This document shows positions 9,383 through 17,968 of a stretch of DNA of 64,000 nt, one piece after another. This stretch comes from Rhodoferax sp. GTDB lineage: Bacteria; Pseudomonadota; Gammaproteobacteria; Burkholderiales; Burkholderiaceae_C. The translations under genes were made by a program, and so were the position numbers. The stretch spans positions 1 through 64,000 of the forward strand of contig NZ_JAURYQ010000021.1 of the NCBI RefSeq assembly GCF_030653815.1, in the 5' to 3' direction. The notes under the pieces were generated by a model. That model had not been told where the DNA came from. It saw only the letters and a list, made by a program, of their open reading frames with translations, and searched no databases. How positions within the stretch are numbered: the stretch's first letter is position 1; each line of letters begins with the position of its first letter.

Positions 9383-10078
9383 TCAAACCACCTTGAATTC
9401 AATATTTGTGAGGCCGCTGATGCTGCCTTTGAGCGTGTCGCCCGGCTGCACCGCGCCCACGCCGGCCGGGGTGCCGGTGTAGATCAGGTCACCGGGCTGC
9501 AGTTCCCAGGCGGCGGAGAGCTGGGCAATAGTCTCTGCAATGTTCCAGATCAGTTGTTCCACCGTGCTGTTTTGACGCACCGCCTGGTTGACCTGCAGGC
9601 TGATGGTGGCGTGGGCGATGTCGCCGGCCGCGTCTGTAGGCGTGATGGGACCGATGGGCGCCGAGTGGTCAAAGCCCTTGCCAATGCACCACGGGCGGCC
9701 CTGGGCCTTCATGGCGTTTTGCAGGTCGCGCCGGGTCATGTCCAGGCCCACGGCGTAGCCAAAAATATGGTTTTCAGCCTGTTCCACCGAGATGTTTTTG
9801 CCGCCGGTGCCAATCGCCACCACCAGTTCAACCTCGTGGTGCAGACTTTGGGTGAGGCTGGGGTAGGGCAGGGGCGTGACGCTACCTGGCTCTGCCACCA
9901 GCACCGCATCGGCCGGCTTCATGAAGAAAAAGGGCGGCTCGCGCCCGCTGTGGCCCATTTCCTGGGCGTGCTCGGCGTAATTGCGGCCGACGCAATAGAT
10001 ACGGTGCACCGGAAATTGGGCGCTGGTGCCGACCACGGGCACGGTCACGATGGGCGCTGGAGGAAAAACGGTGTTCAT
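9383..10078 (-). CDS. Fumarylacetoacetate hydrolase (FAH) family protein
   Basis: A 231-residue FAH-fold enzyme, the class that includes acylpyruvate hydrolases, oxaloacetate tautomerases and 2-hydroxyhepta-2,4-diene-1,7-dioate isomerases. RIYCVGRNYAEHAQEMG, then HHEVELVV (metal-binding Glu residues), then GKGFDHSAPIGP and YTGTPAGVG give the family pattern. The ATG at 10078 has AAAGG six bases upstream; a start at 10102, overlapping the ABM stop, is an alternative. It lies four bases upstream of the NUDIX gene. Confidence 0.9.
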   Translation of the reverse strand: MNTVFPPAPIVTVPVVGTSAQFPVHRIYCVGRNYAEHAQEMGHSGREPPFFFMKPADAVLVAEPGSVTPLPYPSLTQSLHHEVELVVAIGTGGKNISVEQAENHIFGYAVGLDMTRRDLQNAMKAQGRPWCIGKGFDHSAPIGPITPTDAAGDIAHATISLQVNQAVRQNSTVEQLIWNIAETIAQLSAAWELQPGDLIYTGTPAGVGAVQPGDTLKGSISGLTNIEFKVV

Positions 10079-10101
10079 GGCGACCTTTTGCTCAGCCTGC
10101 A

Positions 10102-10404
10102 TCAAGCTGACTTGGCGACCAGCTCAAAGTGCTCCACCACCGGCGGACTGGCAAAAAACGGCCCCACGATGGCGCGCCACTCGGCAAACGCCGGGGAACC
10201 CCGGAAACCCACCGTGTGGTCTTCCAGCGTGGTCCAGAAAATTTGCAGAATGTAGCGCTGCGGGCTTTCAATGCCACGGTTCACCTTGAAGCCCTCGAAC
10301 CCTTTGGCGTGGGCAATGACGGTTTTCAGGCCACGTTCAATGGCTTCTTCAAAAGCGGCGTTCTGGCCGGGATGGATCGAGATATCGGCGAGTTCAAGAA
10401 TCAT
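10102..10404 (-). CDS. Antibiotic biosynthesis monooxygenase (ABM) domain protein
   Basis: A 100-residue single ABM ferredoxin-like fold. Such small proteins act as cofactor-free quinone-type monooxygenases or as unknown dimeric enzymes. Marks are the opening ILELADISIHPGQ, then GFEGFKVNRGIESP and the ending VVEHFELV. It is the first gene of the minus-strand run ending at imuA and precedes the FAH gene. The ycaO gene diverges 103 bases away. Confidence 0.8.
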   Translation of the reverse strand: MILELADISIHPGQNAAFEEAIERGLKTVIAHAKGFEGFKVNRGIESPQRYILQIFWTTLEDHTVGFRGSPAFAEWRAIVGPFFASPPVVEHFELVAKSA

Positions 10405-10507
10405 AAAAGTCTCCGCTGGGGGTAGGTTAATTCGCTAAGCAGCGAGTCTAGCGTTTTCATCCCGGCCGCAAAACCGAACGGTATTAGGACTAAGGTATGC
10501 TGGGGAC

Positions 10508-12235
10508 ATGAACCACACTACCTTTATTCCTGGCAAAGACGCCGCCCTCGAAACCACGATTCAAACTCTGCAGGGCAAGTTGCAAGCTCTGGGTTTCCAC
10601 ATTGAAGAGCGCAGCTGGCTCAACCCGGTGGACGGCATCTGGTCGGTCCACATCCGCGACCGTGACTGCACCTTGCTGTTTGCCAACGGCAAGGGCGCCA
10701 GTCGCCTGGCCTGCCTGGCGAGCGCCCTGGGCGAGTTTGTCGAGCGCTTGTCCACGCATTATTTCTGGACCCATTTTTACCTTGGCCCTGATGTGACCGA
10801 ACGCGCCCATGTGCATTTCCCGCAGGAGCGCTGGTTTGAGGTGCCGGCCGACGAGCAGTGGCCCGCCGAGCTGCTCACGCCCGAATTACATGCGCTGTAC
10901 AACCCGCAAAGCAACATCGACGCCAGCAGCCTGGTCGATTTCAACTCCGGTGCCACCGAGCGCGGCATCTGTACCCTGCCGTATGTGCGCCAGAGCGATG
11001 GCAAAACGGTTTATTTCCCGGTCAATGTCATCGGCAACCTGTATGTCAGCAACGGCATGTCGGCCGGCAACACCCAACTTGAGGCGCGTACCCAGGCGCT
11101 GTCCGAAATTTTCGAGCGTGCCATCAAGGCCCGCATCATCAGCCAGGGCCTGTGCCTGCCCGACGTGCCCGAAGCCGTGATTGCGCGCTACCCGCGCATT
11201 GCGCGTGGCATTGCCGCGCTGCGCGAGGCCGGTTTTGGCATTCTGGTCAAGGACGCCTCGCTGGGCGGCCAGTACCCGGTGATGAACGTCACGCTGCTGA
11301 ACCCGCTCGACCAGGGCTGTTTTGCCAGCTTTGGCGCCCATCCGCGCTTTGAAGTGGCGCTGGAGCGCGCGCTCACCGAGCTGCTGCAGGGCCGCGCGCT
11401 CGATGCCTTGTCGGGCTTTCCGGCGCCCGGCTTCGACCTGGAAGAAGCGGCCAGCTCCACCAACATCGAGATCCATTTTGTCGATTCCAGCGGTGTCATC
11501 CACTGGAAGTTTCTGGGTGATGTGCCGGACTTCGAATTTGCCGACTGGAACTTCAGCAGCACCACGGCCGAGGACTATGCCTGGAGCTTGGCGCGCCTGC
11601 ACCAGGACGGTCATGAGGTCTACATCGCCGACTTCGAGCAGCTTGGCGTCTACGCCTGCCGAATTCTGGTGCCCGGCTTGTCCGAGATCTACCCCATTGA
11701 CGACCTGGAGTTCGAAAACAACAGCATTGCCAACAATTTTCGCGAAGCCGTGTTGAACCTGCCCGACCTGGACGACGAAGAATGCGCCGACCTGCTGGAA
11801 ACCCTCAACGAATCCAACCTGGCCGACCATCGCCCGGTGCCTGGCCTGATTGGCTTGGCCGCCGATGCCGGCTCGTTCTGGAGCGACCTGCGCTTGGGTG
11901 AACTCAAAACCCTGCTGGCACTGGCCGTGGGCGACGAAGCCGCCACGCTCGAAGGCTGCGAGTGGATTTTGAACTTCGACCAGGTCAATCCGCAGCGCAA
12001 ACGGGTGTATGCCTGCATTCAGAACCTGATCAACTTTGCTGACATCGGCGACAGCGGACCTTATCTGGACACCCTGGCCTTGCTGTATGGCGCCGGCCCG
12101 CTGGCGCAAGCCCACGCGCTCATCATGCAGGAAGACCGCTTCATGGGCCTCGGTGCGCCCGGCTTGGCGCTGGACGGTTGCGAGATGCACCACAAGTTGC
12201 TGGCGGCCTATGACAAGATACATGCAGCGGTGTGA
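10508..12235 (+). CDS. ycaO: YcaO, putative RimO accessory factor
   Basis: A 575-residue YcaO-domain protein of the E. coli YcaO type (586 residues there), linked genetically to beta-methylthiolation of ribosomal protein S12 by RimO. The YcaO fold, an ATP-using enzyme domain, spans roughly residues 40-380 (NGKGASRLACLASALGEFVER, then EARTQALSEIFERAIK); a helical C-terminal extension follows. No azoline-peptide precursor or dehydrogenase lies nearby, so a RiPP role is not supported. It stands alone on the plus strand and rimO is not in the window. Confidence 0.9.
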   Translation: MNHTTFIPGKDAALETTIQTLQGKLQALGFHIEERSWLNPVDGIWSVHIRDRDCTLLFANGKGASRLACLASALGEFVERLSTHYFWTHFYLGPDVTERAHVHFPQERWFEVPADEQWPAELLTPELHALYNPQSNIDASSLVDFNSGATERGICTLPYVRQSDGKTVYFPVNVIGNLYVSNGMSAGNTQLEARTQALSEIFERAIKARIISQGLCLPDVPEAVIARYPRIARGIAALREAGFGILVKDASLGGQYPVMNVTLLNPLDQGCFASFGAHPRFEVALERALTELLQGRALDALSGFPAPGFDLEEAASSTNIEIHFVDSSGVIHWKFLGDVPDFEFADWNFSSTTAEDYAWSLARLHQDGHEVYIADFEQLGVYACRILVPGLSEIYPIDDLEFENNSIANNFREAVLNLPDLDDEECADLLETLNESNLADHRPVPGLIGLAADAGSFWSDLRLGELKTLLALAVGDEAATLEGCEWILNFDQVNPQRKRVYACIQNLINFADIGDSGPYLDTLALLYGAGPLAQAHALIMQEDRFMGLGAPGLALDGCEMHHKLLAAYDKIHAAV

Positions 12236-12257
12236 TGTTGTTGTGGGCGCGGCGCCT

Positions 12258-12323
12258 TGTGGGAGCGGCGCCCTCGCCGCGATTGCCGCCAACAGCCATC
12301 GGCCCGAGGGCGGGCCTCTCACA
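12258..12323. repeat. REP doublet, family A, complete copy
   Basis: Same element as at 5621-5686 but in the opposite orientation: the GCGGCG/CGCCGC hairpin comes first and the GGCCCG/CGGGCC hairpin second, with TGTGGGAG and CTCTCACA ends. It fills the ycaO-pgeF gap and ends 17 bases before the pgeF ATG. Confidence 0.85.
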
Positions 12324-12340
12324 AAGGCAGGGGCTTCTAC

Positions 12341-13096
12341 ATGCTGACACCTGACTGGCCGGCGCCTGATGGCGTTCATGCGATTTGCACCACACGCTCG
12401 GGTGGTGTGTCTGTTGCGCCCTATGACAGTCTGAACCTCGGCGACCACGTGGGCGACGACGCGGCCCATGTCGCCGCCAATCGGGCCATCCTGCAAGAGT
12501 CCATCAGCGCCCGCCCGGTTTTTTTGAATCAGATCCATGGCACCCAGGTGCTGACACTGGACGCCACCACCCCGGACGGCACGGTGGCCGACGCCTGCCT
12601 GACCGGCCAGCCGGGCCTGGCCTGTACGGTCATGGTGGCTGATTGCCTGCCGGTGCTGTTCGCCAGCGCCGACGGCCAACGGGTGGCGGCTGCCCATGCC
12701 GGCTGGCGCGGTTTGGCCGGCATGGGCGGGGTGGGCATTCTTGAGGCCACCGTCAAGCACATGCTGGTCAATGAATCGCAGGCCAATCACATCCTGGCCT
12801 GGCTCGGGCCGTGCATTGGCCCACAGGCGTTTGAGGTGGGTGACGAGGTCCGCGCCGCGTTCATCGCAAGTGATCCACTGGCGGGTGACTGCTTCGAACC
12901 CTTGGTGGCGGGCAAATGGCTGGCCGACCTGGCAGGCCTGGCGCGCTTGCGCCTGCGTGCCTTGGGGCTCAGCCAGATTTATGGCAACGACAGCAGCGCA
13001 CCCTGGTGCACCGTGGGCAATGCCTCACGCTTCTTTTCCTACCGGCGCGACCGCGTCACTGGCCGCTTCTGCGCCAGCATCTGGCGGGTGGCTTAG
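12341..13096 (+). CDS. pgeF: Peptidoglycan editing factor PgeF (YfiH/DUF152 laccase-domain protein)
   Basis: A 251-residue multicopper polyphenol oxidase-like fold protein. E. coli YfiH prevents misincorporation of L-Ser into peptidoglycan precursors; relatives act on purine nucleosides. Metal-ligand motifs are visible: NQIHG, VADCLPV and AAHAGWRG, and LGPCIG. The ATG at 12341 follows a GGGG tract, and the mature-looking start is MLTPDWPAPDG; the upstream in-frame extension is only REP sequence. Its last 72 bases overlap a small membrane protein gene on the other strand. Confidence 0.9.
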   Translation: MLTPDWPAPDGVHAICTTRSGGVSVAPYDSLNLGDHVGDDAAHVAANRAILQESISARPVFLNQIHGTQVLTLDATTPDGTVADACLTGQPGLACTVMVADCLPVLFASADGQRVAAAHAGWRGLAGMGGVGILEATVKHMLVNESQANHILAWLGPCIGPQAFEVGDEVRAAFIASDPLAGDCFEPLVAGKWLADLAGLARLRLRALGLSQIYGNDSSAPWCTVGNASRFFSYRRDRVTGRFCASIWRVA

Positions 13097-13312
13097 TGCA
13101 GCCTGCGCAGCTTGCAGTTCGGCGCTTTCCCGGGCCTTGATGGCGCGCCGGCGCGCGGGTGTGCCCATCACGTACAGCACCAGGGCCATGGGCAGCACCC
13201 CATACAACACAAAGGTGATGATGCCGCCCAATAGCGTGCCGGTGCTGTGGGTGGCTTCGGCCACGGCCATGAGGACGGCCACATAAAGCCAGGCGATTGC
13301 GACGATGTACAT
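13025..13312 (-). CDS. Small membrane protein, conserved type, unknown function
   Basis: A 95-residue protein with two hydrophobic segments (about residues 2-19 and 27-48) followed by a basic stretch (TPARRRAIKARE) and an Ala-rich tail. It looks like the short two-helix proteins common in Burkholderiales, but I cannot name a function. Its 3' end overlaps the 3' end of pgeF by 72 bases in antisense. phaC starts divergently 109 bases upstream. Confidence 0.68.
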   Translation of the reverse strand: MYIVAIAWLYVAVLMAVAEATHSTGTLLGGIITFVLYGVLPMALVLYVMGTPARRRAIKARESAELQAAQAALSHPPDAGAEAASDAVAPVGKEA

Positions 13313-13421
13313 GAGAAGAATGGTGTTTTTTTGGAAAAAATTGACTGATGTCAGGATTTCGAAGGCCTTGGCCTAAGATACTATCCAAATTATTTTTTGA
13401 CCACCTCAGATAGGGATACGC

Positions 13422-15146
13422 ATGAACGAAAACGCTTCGGAAGTTTGGCTGCAATCGGCACAGAATCTACAGAAATCCATGGCCGAGAGCTTGAGCAAAG
13501 CTTTTGAGTCGTTTCAGAATATGGACCTCGGGGAAGCCAGCACCAAGCTGATGGCACCCACGGCCAAAGCCCCCCAAATCAAATTCTCGGCAGAAAAACT
13601 GCAAGAACTGCAACAGGAGTTTCTGGCAGACGCTGCCGAATTGTGGGCCAACAGCGCCCAAGGCAAGCACCAACTCACCGACCGCCGCTTTACCAACGAA
13701 GCCTGGGCAGCCAACCCGACCGCCGCATTTTCTGCGGCTTCGTACCTGCTCAACGCCAAAACGCTGGCCCAGCTGTCTGAAGCGGTAGAAACCGACGACA
13801 AAACCCGTGCCCGCATCCGCTTTGCCGTGGAGCAGATCACCGCTGCCTCGGCGCCCAGCAACTTCATGGCCTTGAACGCCGAAGCGCAAAAGAAAGCCAT
13901 CGACACCCAGGGCCAAAGCATTGCCAAAGGCATCCAGAACCTGCTGCACGACATGCAGCAAGGCCATGTGTCGATGACCGATGAGAGTCTGTTTGAAGTC
14001 GGTAAGAACGTTGCCACCACCGAAGGCGCGGTTGTTTTCGAGAATGAATATTTCCAGCTCATCGAATACAAGCCACTGACCGACACGGTCTATGAAAAGC
14101 CGTTTCTGTTGTTCCCGCCGTCCATCAACAAGTACTACATTCTTGACCTGCAGCCCGAAAACTCGCTGATTCGTTATGCTGTGGCGCAAGGCCACCGTAC
14201 CTTCGTGGTGAGCTGGCGCAACCCCGATGCCTCAATGGCCAAGGCCACCTGGGACGACTACATCGAAAAGGCGGTCATCAAGGCCATCCAGGTCACCCAA
14301 GACATCACCGGCGCCAAAACCGTCAACACGCTGGGCTTTTGCGTCGGCGGCACCATGATGGGCAGCGCCCTGGCGGTGCTGGCAGCACGCGGCGAAAAGC
14401 CCGTGGCCAGCGCCACCTTTTTGACCTCGATGCTCGACTTTTCAGACACTGGCGTGCTCGACATCTTCATCGACGAAGGCTTTGTCAAATACCGCGAGAA
14501 GGAAATGGGCAAGGGCGGCCTCATGAAAGGCAAGGACCTGGCCATGACCTTCAGCTTCTTGCGCCCCAACGACCTGGTGTGGAACTACGTGGTGGGCAAC
14601 TATCTCAAGGGCGAAACCCCGCCACCGTTCGACCTGCTTTACTGGAACAGTGACTCCACCAACCTGCCGGGTCCGTTCTATGCCTGGTACTTGCGCAACA
14701 CTTACCTGGAAAACAACCTGACCAAACCGGGCGTGGCCACGGTTTGCGGCGAAAAAGTTGACCTCAATCAGGTCGACATGCCGGTCTATATTTACGGTTC
14801 ACGCGAAGACCATATCGTGCCCATCGGCGGTGCTTACGCGTCCACCCAGTACCTGCCGGGCAAAAAACGTTTTGTCATGGGCGCCTCAGGCCACATTGCC
14901 GGTGTCATCAACCCGCCAGCCAAGGGCAAGCGCAGCCACTGGATTCGTGAAGACGGCAAGCTGCCCAAATCGGTCGACCAATGGATTTCTGGCGCGACCG
15001 AGCACAAGGGCAGCTGGTGGACCGACTGGTCCAACTGGCTGGCAGCCCAAGCGGGCAAGCAAATTGCCGCACCCAAGACTTATGGCAAGGGCAAGTACAA
15101 AGCCATCGAACCTGCGCCAGGCCGTTACGTCAAAGCCAAAGCCTAA
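13422..15146 (+). CDS. phaC: Class I poly(3-hydroxyalkanoate) synthase PhaC
   Basis: A 574-residue class I PHA synthase that polymerises (R)-3-hydroxybutyryl-CoA into PHB on granule surfaces. The lipase-box-like GFCVGG carries the nucleophile at C307; the other triad members are D463 in REDHIVP and H491 in GASGHIAG. The N-terminal domain is rich in Gln and Ala, as in Cupriavidus PhaC. AGGGAT lies shortly before the ATG. It heads phaC-phaA-phaB, which together convert acetyl-CoA to polymer. Confidence 0.97.
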   Translation: MNENASEVWLQSAQNLQKSMAESLSKAFESFQNMDLGEASTKLMAPTAKAPQIKFSAEKLQELQQEFLADAAELWANSAQGKHQLTDRRFTNEAWAANPTAAFSAASYLLNAKTLAQLSEAVETDDKTRARIRFAVEQITAASAPSNFMALNAEAQKKAIDTQGQSIAKGIQNLLHDMQQGHVSMTDESLFEVGKNVATTEGAVVFENEYFQLIEYKPLTDTVYEKPFLLFPPSINKYYILDLQPENSLIRYAVAQGHRTFVVSWRNPDASMAKATWDDYIEKAVIKAIQVTQDITGAKTVNTLGFCVGGTMMGSALAVLAARGEKPVASATFLTSMLDFSDTGVLDIFIDEGFVKYREKEMGKGGLMKGKDLAMTFSFLRPNDLVWNYVVGNYLKGETPPPFDLLYWNSDSTNLPGPFYAWYLRNTYLENNLTKPGVATVCGEKVDLNQVDMPVYIYGSREDHIVPIGGAYASTQYLPGKKRFVMGASGHIAGVINPPAKGKRSHWIREDGKLPKSVDQWISGATEHKGSWWTDWSNWLAAQAGKQIAAPKTYGKGKYKAIEPAPGRYVKAKA

Positions 15147-15182
15147 TCATTTCAATTTTTTAACCAGGACTCAGGAAACATC

Positions 15183-16361
15183 ATGGAAGATATCGTCATC
15201 GTCGCAGCCGCTCGTACCGCCGTGGGTAAATTTGGGGGTTCATTGGCCAAAGTTGCAGCCCCGGATCTGGGCGCCATTGTCATCAAGGCATTGCTTGAGC
15301 AAACCGGCGTCAAGGCAGACCAGATTGGTGAAGTCATCATGGGCCAGGTGTTGGCCGCAGGCTCGGGTCAGAACCCAGCCCGTCAGACCCTCATCAAAGC
15401 CGGCATTGCCCAGGAAACGCCCGCCCTCACCATCAACGCCGTTTGCGGCTCCGGCCTCAAGGCCGTCATGCTGGCCGTGCAGTCCATTGCCTATGGTGAC
15501 AGCGAGATCGTCATCGCCGGTGGTCAGGAAAACATGAGCGCTTCCCCGCACGTCCTCATGGGCAGCCGTGACGGCCAGCGCATGGGCGACTGGAAAATGG
15601 TCGACACCATGATCAACGACGGCCTGTGGGACGTCTACAACAAATACCACATGGGTATCACGGCGGAAAACGTTGCCAAGGCGCAAGGCGTGACCCGCGA
15701 AATGCAGGACACCCTGGCCCTGGCCAGCCAGCAAAAAGCCGCGGCTGCCCAGGCTGCCGGCAAGTTCAAGGACGAAATCGTCCCGGTCATCATCCCCCAG
15801 AAAAAGGGCGACCCGCTGGTATTCGATGCCGACGAATTCATCAACAAGAAAACCAATGCCGAGAGCCTGGCTGGTCTGCGCCCCGCTTTCGACAAAGCCG
15901 GCTCGGTGACTGCCGGTAACGCCTCGGGTATCAACGACGGCGCTGCCGCGGTGATGGTCATGAAAGCCAGCAAGGCGGCCGCCCTGGGCCTGAAACCCAT
16001 GGCCACCATCAAGAGCTTTGGCACCACCGGCCTCGACCCCGCCGTCATGGGCATGGGCCCGGTGTCGGCCTCACGCAAGGCGCTGGCGCGTGCTGGCTGG
16101 AGCGTGGCTGACGTCGACCTGTTTGAATTGAACGAGGCCTTTGCCGCCCAGGCTTGCGCTGTGAATCAGGAACTTGCTGTGGACACCGCCAAGGTCAATG
16201 TCAACGGCGGCGCCATTGCCCTGGGCCACCCGATTGGCGCGTCCGGCTGCCGCATTCTGGTCACCCTGCTGCACGAAATGCAGCGCCGCGATGCCAAGAA
16301 GGGCCTGGCGGCACTGTGTATTGGCGGCGGCATGGGGGTTTCCCTGTGTCTGGAACGTTGA
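15183..16361 (+). CDS. phaA: Acetyl-CoA C-acetyltransferase (beta-ketothiolase) PhaA
   Basis: A 392-residue thiolase that condenses two acetyl-CoA to acetoacetyl-CoA, the first step of PHB synthesis. The acyl-accepting Cys is C88 in NAVCGSG; H349 in GHPIGAS and C379 in CIGGGMG complete the active site. The length is typical for biosynthetic thiolases. It starts 36 bases after phaC behind an AGGAAAC ribosome site and is followed by phaB. Confidence 0.96.
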   Translation: MEDIVIVAAARTAVGKFGGSLAKVAAPDLGAIVIKALLEQTGVKADQIGEVIMGQVLAAGSGQNPARQTLIKAGIAQETPALTINAVCGSGLKAVMLAVQSIAYGDSEIVIAGGQENMSASPHVLMGSRDGQRMGDWKMVDTMINDGLWDVYNKYHMGITAENVAKAQGVTREMQDTLALASQQKAAAAQAAGKFKDEIVPVIIPQKKGDPLVFDADEFINKKTNAESLAGLRPAFDKAGSVTAGNASGINDGAAAVMVMKASKAAALGLKPMATIKSFGTTGLDPAVMGMGPVSASRKALARAGWSVADVDLFELNEAFAAQACAVNQELAVDTAKVNVNGGAIALGHPIGASGCRILVTLLHEMQRRDAKKGLAALCIGGGMGVSLCLER

Positions 16362-16413
16362 TTATTTGATCTAATCAATCCAGATTTTCATTTTCACAAA
16401 GAGGAGTAGTTTC

Positions 16414-17151
16414 ATGAGTCAAAAAGTAGCGTACGTCACCGGTGGCATGGGTGGCATCGGAACCGCCATCTGCCAGCGCCTCAGCAAAGAAGGCTTCAAG
16501 GTCATCGCCGGCTGCGGCCCAACCCGTGACTACGCCAAGTGGCTGGCCGAACAGGCCGCGCTGGGTTACACGTTTTACGCATCGGCAGGCAATGTCGGCG
16601 ACTGGAATTCGACTGTCGAGGCTTTCACCAAGGCCAAGGCCGAGCATGGCAGCATCGACGTGCTCATCAACAACGCCGGTATCACCCGTGACCGCATGTT
16701 CATCAAGATGACGCGCGAAGACTGGGACGCCGTCATCGAGACCAACCTCAACTCCATGTTCAACGTGACCAAGCAAGTGGTCGGCGACATGGTGGAAAAG
16801 GGCTGGGGCCGCATCATCAACATTTCCAGCGTGAACGGTGTCAAGGGCCAGGCCGGCCAAACCAATTACTCGGCCGCCAAAGCCGGCATGCACGGCTTCT
16901 CCATGGCCCTGGCGCAAGAAATGGCCACCAAGGGTGTGACGGTCAACACCGTGAGCCCGGGCTACATTGGTACCGACATGGTCAAGGCCATCCGCCAGGA
17001 AGTGCTCGACAAGATCATTGGTACCGTGCCGGTCAAGCGCCTGGGTGAACCCTCGGAAATCGCGTCCATCATTGCCTGGCTGGCGTCCGATGAAGGCGGC
17101 TACGCCACCGGTGCCGAGTTCTCGGTCAATGGCGGCTTGCACATGGGGTGA
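16414..17151 (+). CDS. phaB: Acetoacetyl-CoA reductase PhaB
   Basis: A 245-residue short-chain dehydrogenase that reduces acetoacetyl-CoA to (R)-3-hydroxybutyryl-CoA with NADPH. The Rossmann turn is TGGMGGIG near residue 9, the NNAG motif is near 88, the catalytic Ser is in NISSVNG and the YxxxK motif reads YSAAK. AGAGGAG precedes the ATG. It ends the operon just before an intrinsic terminator. Confidence 0.96.
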   Translation: MSQKVAYVTGGMGGIGTAICQRLSKEGFKVIAGCGPTRDYAKWLAEQAALGYTFYASAGNVGDWNSTVEAFTKAKAEHGSIDVLINNAGITRDRMFIKMTREDWDAVIETNLNSMFNVTKQVVGDMVEKGWGRIINISSVNGVKGQAGQTNYSAAKAGMHGFSMALAQEMATKGVTVNTVSPGYIGTDMVKAIRQEVLDKIIGTVPVKRLGEPSEIASIIAWLASDEGGYATGAEFSVNGGLHMG

Positions 17152-17166
17152 TGGGGTGTTCTGAGT

Positions 17167-17202
17167 GCAATCTCTACGTTCTCGCAGAGATTGCGTTCTT
17201 TT
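17167..17202 (+). terminator. Intrinsic terminator of the phaCAB operon
   Basis: GCAATCTCT pairs perfectly with AGAGATTGC (9 bp) around a 10-base loop and is followed by GTTCTTTT. It lies 16 bases after the phaB stop. The remaining bases up to 17314 show no gene. Confidence 0.88.
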
Positions 17203-17314
17203 GCCGCGCCATGCACTCGGTGCGATTTTTTCCGGTGTTCGAGCGCCTTTAAAGATAAATTATTGTGACCAAAAATTGGGCGCTGGCCCTAAATGACGCT
17301 GCACCTCATCTGTC

Positions 17315-17809
17315 TTAATTAATCTTCCTGATGTCGATTGGTTCAAGACTCAACATGACGGGCTTGCTCATGATGTTCAACAACACCATGATGCGTTGCT
17401 CACCATCTCTCATTTGATAAACGGCCTCCAGTCCGACAAACGGACCGTCGGTAATTTGTACGGTTTCACCTGACGTGAAGTGGCGCTGTTGCACTTCACC
17501 GGACCTGCATTGCGTGCGAATCAAATCTACCAGTGCGTCACTGACCTTGGCTGGCTCCTGACCAAAGCTGACCATGCGGTTGACGCCTTTGGTGGAGCGG
17601 ATGGGGTGCCAGCTTTGGGCCTGGTTACCGGTGTCGAGTCGGATGAAGAAGTAGCGGGGGAAAAGGGGTTCGTCAATTTCAACGAGCTTGCCCCGACGCA
17701 GCTTTTCGACGCGGATCTGGGGCAAGAAGCACGTGTAGCCTTGGTTCTGGAGGTTTTCCAGCGCGCACTTCTCCAGCCGGGGCTTGGTGTGGATGAGGTA
17801 CCAGTTCAT
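17315..17809 (-). CDS. NusG-family transcription elongation factor, RfaH-like
   Basis: A 164-residue NusG paralogue. The NGN domain reads NWYLIHTKPRLEKCALENL at the start and PLFPRYFFIRL near residue 48; a KOW-type region (GETVQITDGPFVGLEAVY) follows near 113. Its length matches RfaH (162 in E. coli) rather than NusG (about 180), and it lacks the usual secE-nusG-rplK context. RfaH recruits to ops sites to keep polymerase moving through long envelope operons, so the rfb cluster in this window is a possible target. The name RfaH is likely but not proven. Confidence 0.82.
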   Translation of the reverse strand: MNWYLIHTKPRLEKCALENLQNQGYTCFLPQIRVEKLRRGKLVEIDEPLFPRYFFIRLDTGNQAQSWHPIRSTKGVNRMVSFGQEPAKVSDALVDLIRTQCRSGEVQQRHFTSGETVQITDGPFVGLEAVYQMRDGEQRIMVLLNIMSKPVMLSLEPIDIRKIN

Positions 17810-17968
17810 CCGGCGACAAAACTACGGCGCAGCGCGCTAAAAAAATATGACATTTGTGGCAGTTTCCCAGGCTTGGTGCCAGCTCTTTTATGGTGAACTT
17901 TAGCGTGGGCGCGATTATAGGCAGGGAAAAAGGCGTGCCTGCGGATCGGCGGAATTACACTTACCCCC

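Noticed and set aside
10508-12235. YcaO considered as part of a RiPP (azoline peptide) cluster
   Set aside because: There is no precursor peptide, docking protein or dehydrogenase nearby, and the length and C-terminal part match the E. coli YcaO type.
10886-12790. Long minus-strand frame opposite ycaO and pgeF
   Set aside because: It is an antisense frame typical of GC-rich DNA; the plus-strand genes have clear family motifs.
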